DNA of 27,253 nt from a virus. The position numbers were made by a program, and so were the translations under genes. Location of the stretch: IMG/VR virus record IMGVR_UViG_3300023178_000217, positions 1 to 27,253 of that record; one strand, 5' to 3'. Position 1 is the stretch's first letter. Every line of letters starts with the position of its first letter. The notes under the pieces were generated by a model. That model did not search any database, was not told where the DNA came from, and worked only from the letters and a program-made list of their open reading frames with translations. Shown in pieces: positions 17,105 to 26,100 of this stretch.

Positions 17105-20100
17105 ATGGCAAATGACAAAAAATTTATAGTCAAGAATGGACTCTTGACACCGGAGAATGCTGTAATCGGAAGCAATACCGATACTGGAGAACAGCTTCAA
17201 GTCACCGGTGATACAGTCCTTACACAAGGTACGCAAAGTACACCAACATTAAAAGTCACCAATTCAGGTGGAGCTTCTGCTGGCACAATCGTAGCACAAT
17301 TTGAAGGCGATTCTGATTCACTCCAGATTCGCAATATTGGAACAGGCGATTACTCCATCACAAATCCTCAGCAAGGAAATAGTATTGAATTTTATGACGG
17401 TACCGCAGGTATTGTTATTAAATATGCAGGTTCAAATAAATTAGCATTCACAAGTACAGGAACTGACTTTACAGGCCTTTCTACTACAACGATTGAAGGT
17501 AATCGTATTCTTACAACTGCAGATGAAGGCGCAGGTAATGGATTAGATGCAGATACGGTTGATGGTTTAGAAGCAAGTCAATTCTTAAGATCCGATGCTG
17601 ATGATACTGCAGCAGGTAATATATTCTTCAGCCAAGATATTGATGTCACAGGGTCTGCTCAAATTGATACTAACTTAACTGTTGATGGTCAAGCAGTAAT
17701 TAAAGCATTCCTTGAAGCTCAACAAAATGCATCTATCGCAGGAAGCGTGACAATAGGTGGAGACCTTACTGTATCAGGTAATACGACATATGTCAATACC
17801 GAAGAGATTTTATTATCTGATAATGTAATTACACTTAATGCAAATTATACAGGTTCAGCTCCAACAGAAAATGGTGGTATTGAAGTTGAACGAGGTACCT
17901 TAGCAAATCCTAAACTTGTATGGAATGAAACGAACGATTATTGGCAACTTGAAGTTGGTGGTTCAGTATTAGGTAGAATTATTACAACTGCAGATGAAGG
18001 TCCTGGTAATGGATTTGACGCTGATACAGTTGACGGTCTAGAAGCTGAACAATTTTTAAGAAGTGATGCTGATGATACAGCAACAGGAAACATTACAATT
18101 GAAGGTGACCTTACAATAGGTGATGATTCAGGTGCTGCACAGATATTCTTTGATGGTCAAGGTGTTAACAGAACTTTATATCATCAGAACGGTGAAATCG
18201 GATTTTTAAATAACGCTGCTAACTGGGCAATGAAATCTGATGCAAGTGGCGATCTTGAAGTTGAGCGAGATGTTGAAGCAGGCAGAAATGTAACTGCGGG
18301 CGCAAGTATTACTGCTCAAAACGATATCACAGCAACGACAGGAGATATATCAGCAACAGCAGGTGATGTAACTGCTGGTGATAGTATTACAGCACAAAAT
18401 AATATTACAGCAACGACAGGTAATATTGCCGCATCAGCAGGAAGCGTAACTGCACAAACAAATGTCGCAGCAACAACAGGAAACGTAACAGCAGGTGATA
18501 GTGTCACCGCTCAAAATAACGTAACTGCTACAACAGGTGATGTGACAGCAGGTAATGATGTCACGGCAGCACAAGATATTACAGCAACATCTGGAAATAT
18601 TACAGCATCCGCAGGCGATATTCAAGCAACAGTAGGAAACGTTAGAGCTGGTGAAGATGTATACGGTAAGAAGTTTATTGATGTTAACGATGGCAATTAT
18701 ATTGTAAATCCTAACGCAACATCAACAATGAGTCGTATTGATATTGATGATTATGTAAGACATCGTGGTGATACTGATACTTATGTAGGTTTCAATGCAA
18801 ATGATTCAGCAGTTATTTCTACAGGTGGAACAAATCGTATCACAGTCACAAACAGTGCGGTCACAGTTCAACCTGACTTATATGCTCCAAGATTAATTGA
18901 TACTAACAATAATGGTTATATACTTGACCCTTCAGGTACTTCAACAATACATGAAATTGGTGTTGATGATAATGTTTTCCATAACGGTGACACGGATACA
19001 TTATTACGATTTGAAACTGCTACGATTGATTTAGATACCGATGGCACAACGAGATTAACTGCGAATAATTCAGGAGTCACAATCAATGGCGACCTTGATG
19101 TCAATGGAGATATCACAGCAGTTAATGGTACATTCACAGGTGACCTTTCAGCTTCAAGATTTTTAGATTCAGATAATACAAATTATTTTGTGGATCCCAA
19201 TTCTGATTCTGTATTACACTCAATTGGAATTGATGATTGGATTGTTCACAACGGCGACACAAATACTTATTTTGGATTTAACGCAAACGACAATATTCAA
19301 TTCTTTACTGATGCAACACAAAGAGTTGAAATCAATGGCACAAACTTTACAAGTACCGTTGATGGTATATTCCCTAACTTATACGCAGGAAGATATTACG
19401 ATTTAAATAACGCAACTTATTATTTAGACCCAGCAAGTAATTCAAGACTAAATGGTATTGCTCTCGTCGGAACTATTTTCCACGACGGTGATACTGATAC
19501 ATATTTAAACTTTAATGGCGCAAACAGTTTTGAAGTTGTCACAGGAAACGCTCAAAGATTATTAGTTAACAATACTTATGTGTTAGCAAATAACCAAATG
19601 CGTTCACCTATTTACTACGATAACAATAATACAAATTATTATGGTGACTTTGCATCTACTTCTCAGATGGCACAAATTGATATTGATAGTTATATTCGTC
19701 ATCGTGGTGATACAAATACATATCTTGGATTTGACGCAAATGATAGTATTACATTCGTAACGGGTGGTGCTGAAAGAGTTAATATTACCGGTGCAAATAC
19801 AACATTCTTCCAACCTGTTATTGTCCAAGGTGATATTCAAGCAGACAGATTTGTTGATAGACAAAACAATGCATACTATGTAAATCCTGCTGACACAAGT
19901 TTAGCAGCAACATTTGCTGGTGGTATTCGTATTGATGCAGTCAGTAATTATACTCGATATGATGATAATTCAGGTAATGGTGGTATTGCATTAGCAGGGC
20001 ATAGCGATATTGCTTCAGGACAAAACACAACTGTAGCAATCAGTGGTAATTATTCTGGCGGATACTCATTAATGTATCTTAACAGAATTGACCCAACAAG

Positions 20101-23100
20101 TAATCCATTTAATAATGGTCAAAGGTACATAGAATTTAGACACGACGGAGCAGGCGGTTCGTCAATTCGTGGTGATAGTTCAGGCAACTTATATCAAATT
20201 TTAGAAGGCGGAACAAATTGGGGATGGTGGACATCAGGCGCAAGTGAAATATTAATTGTTGACGATAGCGCAAATATAATGATGAATGCAGGTGCTTCAC
20301 CTACTTATACAGACGGTGGTGATAACACAGCATTAACAACAACACCAAGTAATGCAAAAGTCCATGTTGGCGGTTCAATTTATTTAAATGGAAATAACGA
20401 CGGTATTATCTTTGGTCGTGGTACAGCATCCTTCCTGAAAGACGAAGAACTTGCCTTTGGTTGGGGTGGCGGTTGGTATATGCAAGATGGCACATACCTA
20501 AGAGTCAGAAATAATAAAACAATTTATTCTACAGGTGATGCTCACCTTAACAGATATTATTCATATCAGAATACAGCATATTACCTTGATGCAGATGGTG
20601 ATTCACAATTAAATACAGTTGACATTGATGATTATATAAGACATCGTGGTGATACAAATACTTTAATTGGTTTCTCAGGTAACGATACATTACTTTTCCA
20701 AACAAATGGTGTGAATCGTTTACAGATTAATAACGGTGCATTTAGGTCAAGAAACAATACAGTACAATTCTATTCAAGCGGAATTGAAATACAAAAACAA
20801 AGTAATGGCGGTGGTGTAGGACTTACAGTATCAGACCAAAACAGTGGAGAGCAACCAGGATTAAGTGGATTACAGCAAGGTTCTATTACATTTTGGCATG
20901 CTGATGGAGCTGTCACTACAGGTTCTAACGCCGCTTGGTATTTTAATTCTTCCGAAGCAATTACTCATTACGTATTTGGAACAAACGGCGGAGCAGCTGG
21001 TGGTAATCTTGTCCCAGTCGTTAACAACTCTGGTAGTTTAGGTAATTCAAGTTATCGTTGGGGTTCAGTATACGCAGGAACAGGTGATTTCTCAGGTAAT
21101 GTAACTGGTAATAATGCTTACTTCTATCGTTACTATGATAGGAATGATTCCACATATTACGCTGACCCAGCAAGTACTTCTTATCAACAGTTTATGAACA
21201 TCAATGTTGGTAATGAAAATATTGGCGGAGCAAACTCAAGCACTAACGGATTGATGATGAGAGGTAATTACAATAGTAATACCTGGGCTCATAAATTACA
21301 TAAGTTTGACCACGGTGGTGGAGTTCCAATATATCTTTCACAAACAATTGGTACTGCAGCTTGGTCACCATTACAAAGATGGGGTACTTTCTCAGGTTCT
21401 TCAGGTGCTTCGAACGGAGGCTATACCTCTCAGATATTTGGTTCATTAAGAGTTGATACTGCTACCTATTCACCAATTTATTATGACCTAAATGATTCTT
21501 CTTGGTTCGCAAATCCAAACGGCGAATCTAGACTCAATACAATCAAGCTTGATGGTAACGCTGTTATATTAAGGGAACCTACAGGAACATTTGGTTCACT
21601 TGCCGTAAGCGGTGGTGGAAGAAATGGATACGAAGGATTTAGTATTAATGATCGTTCTGTCTTTATGCACGATGGCGGAAACGTCACAGGTGTTTATAAC
21701 GATGTAGACAATCAGTGGTTCTGGTATGGTGAACGTGGTGGAGTAATGAGGTTAATGCATGCGGGTGTTGAGCGTGCAAGAACTGAAAACGGATACTTCC
21801 TTGCGAATCAACAGTTAAGAACACCAATCTTCTACGATTCAAATAATACAGGCTATTATGTAGATCCTAATAATACATCAAGATTCAATGCAGTTCAAGC
21901 ATTAAGATATTACTTTAACCACGCAACTACATATTACGCTGATGCAGCATCAGGTGATTATGGTTCAATGGAAGTTGGTGGTCAGAAGAATGGTTGGGCA
22001 GGATATTCTATTCAAGGTCAATGGAACTTTATGTCTCCAAGTGCCGACCGTGCAGGTATATACAACGATGTAGATAATGAATGGGCCCAACAGTGGTATA
22101 GAAATGCAGGAGCATTAATTTATTATAATGGAATAGTTCAAGCAGAAACAAGAAGTGGATATTTACTCGCAAACAATCAAATGCGAGCACCAATCTATTA
22201 CGATTCAAACAATACAACTTATTACTTAAACCCAGCTGCAGGTAATACAAACCGTGCATTAATGATTGACGGTAGAATATTCAGACAAGGTTTTGATACA
22301 TCAGGCGATGGCAATAATAATAAATTATTAGAGGCTCAAGATTATACTCATTGGATTTGGAATACAGCTACTGACTGGGGTATCATGTGGGCAGGTAATA
22401 ATAATCCATATCGTTCACATTTCAGTACATCTAATCCTAATGAAATTGTATTCATAGGTAATGGAAACTTAAGAGCAAGTATTGACCTTGATACTGGTGA
22501 TGCTCACTTTAATGGTACTGTGTCAGCAGGTAGTTTTGCACTTAACGGTGGAAACGAAAACATTGAAATTATTAAAACATACGGTTCAGGTGGAGCTGAC
22601 TTAGTACTATTTGATGGAACAGAATATTTTGATAAGCGTGTCATCAAAGCAATGGCACCTAACGAAAGTCCGCTTACAGGTACAACATCAGAATTTGTTA
22701 GAACAACAGACGGTCCTTTCGCAGGTTCTTATGTATTACAAACATCTGCTTATAGAACGTTCTATTCAGATTACATTCCTGTTGCTCCTGGTGAAGAATT
22801 ATACGGTGAAATTTCTGTTAAGCGTATTTCAGGTTCAGGCGGTTTGGTTTATTATGGTATTGAAAGATTTGATAGTCAGAAGAGACCTATTGCTGGAAAC
22901 ACAGGTACAACATACTTTGTAGTTGGTGGTGCAAACTATACAGGTACATCTTGGAATACATATAGGAACCATACAACAATTCCAACATCTCATACTCCAT
23001 ATAATGGGTCAGACGGAGGTGGTTGTTATTACGTAAGAATTCGTATCTTAATGAACTATAACTCTGGCGGTGCTTTAAGACAGTTTGCTGGAATTATGCT

Positions 23101-26100
23101 CAAGCGTCGTAATGCTGAATCTAATTTATTAGTTGATGATTTACAAGTACTTGATGATGTGACAATCGGCGGAGATGCAACCATAACAGGTGACTTAACT
23201 GTTGATGATATTACAGCTGACATTATTGATGCAAGAAGATTTAGAGATAGAGATAATACTGGATATTATATTGACCCTAAAGATGGAAGTAATGTTGTAG
23301 GATCTTGGAACTGGAATAACGGTTCAATTGAAAATCTAAACAACCTTTCATTCAATGACCCAGGCCCTCAAGAAGGTATTCGTTGGAAAGGTGGTAATGA
23401 ATGGAAGATTTATGAATCACCAGATAACTTAAGTTCTAACTCAGGCGGTAATTTACAATTCACATCAGGTAATGGCGCAGGTACTTATCAGATGAGATTA
23501 AATACGAGCGGTCGAATGGACGTTCGTGGACAAATCAGAACACCTATTGTATATGACTTAAACGATACAGCCTGGTATGTAGATCCTCACTCAGGTTCAA
23601 GGTTCAAAGATTTAGAAATACAAGATACAAGAAGTTCAGATATCTTAACAGTATATAGAACAGGTTCAGCGCCAGGAAACTATACTGCAGCAAGGACAAT
23701 TAACCAATACGGTAATCACTCTTGGGGTATTGTTCATGAATTCAGAGTTGGTGATAGGAGCTCACAAAGTGTACCTAGTGGTACTGACCGACCTTCTATT
23801 TTATTCTCAAGTGGATATAATTCAACAACTTGGTCAGTTGGTTTCGGTTATGTAGATAACGATTTCAGAATCAAACAAAATCACGGTCATATCAATCAAT
23901 CTTGGGGTACTGAGAGATTTAGAATTAATACAAGCGGTGAAGTTATTATTGGAAATAACTTGTATGGTTCCAATGCTTACTTCAACCGTTATTATGACAG
24001 AGACAATACTGGATATTATGCTGACCCAGCAAGTACATCTGTATTTAATGCAATGGTATTTAATGGCGACGTTGATTTCAACGGCGGTGCTAATGCGATT
24101 AATATTACAAGTTCTGATATTCGTTCAGACGGTAATTCAAGCTGGACAGGTAACCCAGGTGCAGGTGTAGGTAAGATTCAAATGCACTCTAACCGTTGGT
24201 ACATTGTATCTAACGGAAACTCAAATAGAATTGTTCAGTTCAGACAAAATGGTTCTGATAGGTCTTATATTGCGAATGATGGTAGATTAATCGGTGTTGG
24301 TGGTACTGCTTCTCAGGATTGGAGAGCTCCAATCTTTTACGATACAGACAATACTGGATACTATGCTAATCCAGCAGGTCAATCACACTTCAATACGTTG
24401 ACGCTGGCGGGCAACAGAATCGGATTTATTAACACAGCGTTTGATGCAGAAATTAGAGTATCTGATGGCAACCCAGATGGAACTGGAGCTGACTTTGTTC
24501 TTTGGGGTGACAGAGTACAATATAACGCAAGATTAATTACTGAAGTACTTCACGCAACAAGACATATGCGTGCTCCTGTATACTATGATGCAAATAATGC
24601 TTCATACTACGGTGACTTTGGTGGTGTATCTTACATGAATGATGTAAGAGCTAACATATTCTACGAACGTGAAAATACAGCATACTACTTTGGTTCAAGC
24701 CAAGGTGATGCAAGAATGCGTAACGTTAGATTCAATAATGTTCAAATTGAAAACGGCGCAACAATCACATCTGTAAATAATAATGGTAGAATTTATCTTG
24801 GTGGTAATTTACATATTGATGCTCAAAATGGTTTAGACATTTATATGAACTATTACTCGGGTAGAAGGTTCAGATCTTTCTCACCTGGTCAATACGAATC
24901 ATTCAGAGTTGATACTGACCGTATTACATACGCGTTTGCTCAATTCAGAACTCCATTAATTTACGATTATAATAATACTGGTTACTATCTTGATATGAAC
25001 AACAACTCAAGGTTTAACGACCTTCAGTTGAGAGGATTATATGTAACGACACGTTATCATACAGGTTCTGACTTTACAGCAGGTACTCTTGTTCAAACAA
25101 GTATTCCTGCGACAGCAACTAACGGTGCTTCGTTCGTACTTGAAGCAACAGGTAAATCTTATTCAGGTGATCCACCATTTATGTTCACCGCACAAGGTTA
25201 CTTGTATGCTAATACTATTATTAACTATTCAGGTCAACACATTGGTAAAGCTGGTTTCAGTACAATGTATATGTTCCAATACAATGGAGTATTATGTTTC
25301 TGGTGGCCAAGAGTATCTTATTGGAACTCCTTCGCTGTTCACGTAAGAAATGCAAACGGTGATGATAGAAACTTAGTCACAAGTATTACAAACTCGTCAT
25401 TACCTGGCGGAAGAACTAAAGAACGTCAAGTATCAATGCGTACTACCGCGATGTATAATGTTAACATTAATACAGGTGATATGTATGCACAACGTTATTA
25501 TGATAGTAATAACACATTCTATTACGGTGACTTTGCCTCTAGTTCTAGGATGAACGAAGTAAACATTTACGGAAGTTTAAGAAATCAAAATGGAACTCCG
25601 CATTACTTCTATACAAGTGCTGGAAACTTAAGAGGTTATATACGAGCAACTGATTCTAACGATAACCACTTTGAATTTGCTACATCAGGTGGAGAGGACT
25701 TCATCTTCCGTGATGGTGGATTTGGAGGTTCTTGGAATCAGATTATTAGAGGTAATGGTCATGTATTAGTATCGTCAAGATTTGATACTCCTATTATGTA
25801 TGATAGGAATAATACAGGTTATTATGCTGACCCAGCAAGTACTTCGCGTTTCAATACACTCAGAACAAATCGACTTTATCCTTGCTACGACAATGCTGGT
25901 GATGTTTATTTAGATTGGCCTTCTGGTAATTATGGTTCAATCCAAACAAACGGTGGCGGTAAAGGCGGCTGGGAAGGTTATTCAATTAACGGTCGTTATG
26001 TATTGATGTCAGCCAATAATAATGAAGTTGGTATTTACAACGACATTGATAACGAATGGATGACAATCTGGCGTCGTAACGGCAGAACTGAAATATTCCA

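Noticed and set aside
18316-18625. Minus-strand open frames rich in Cys, Ala and Val
   Set aside because: They are the complement of the short Ala/Thr/Gly repeat and have no start signals.
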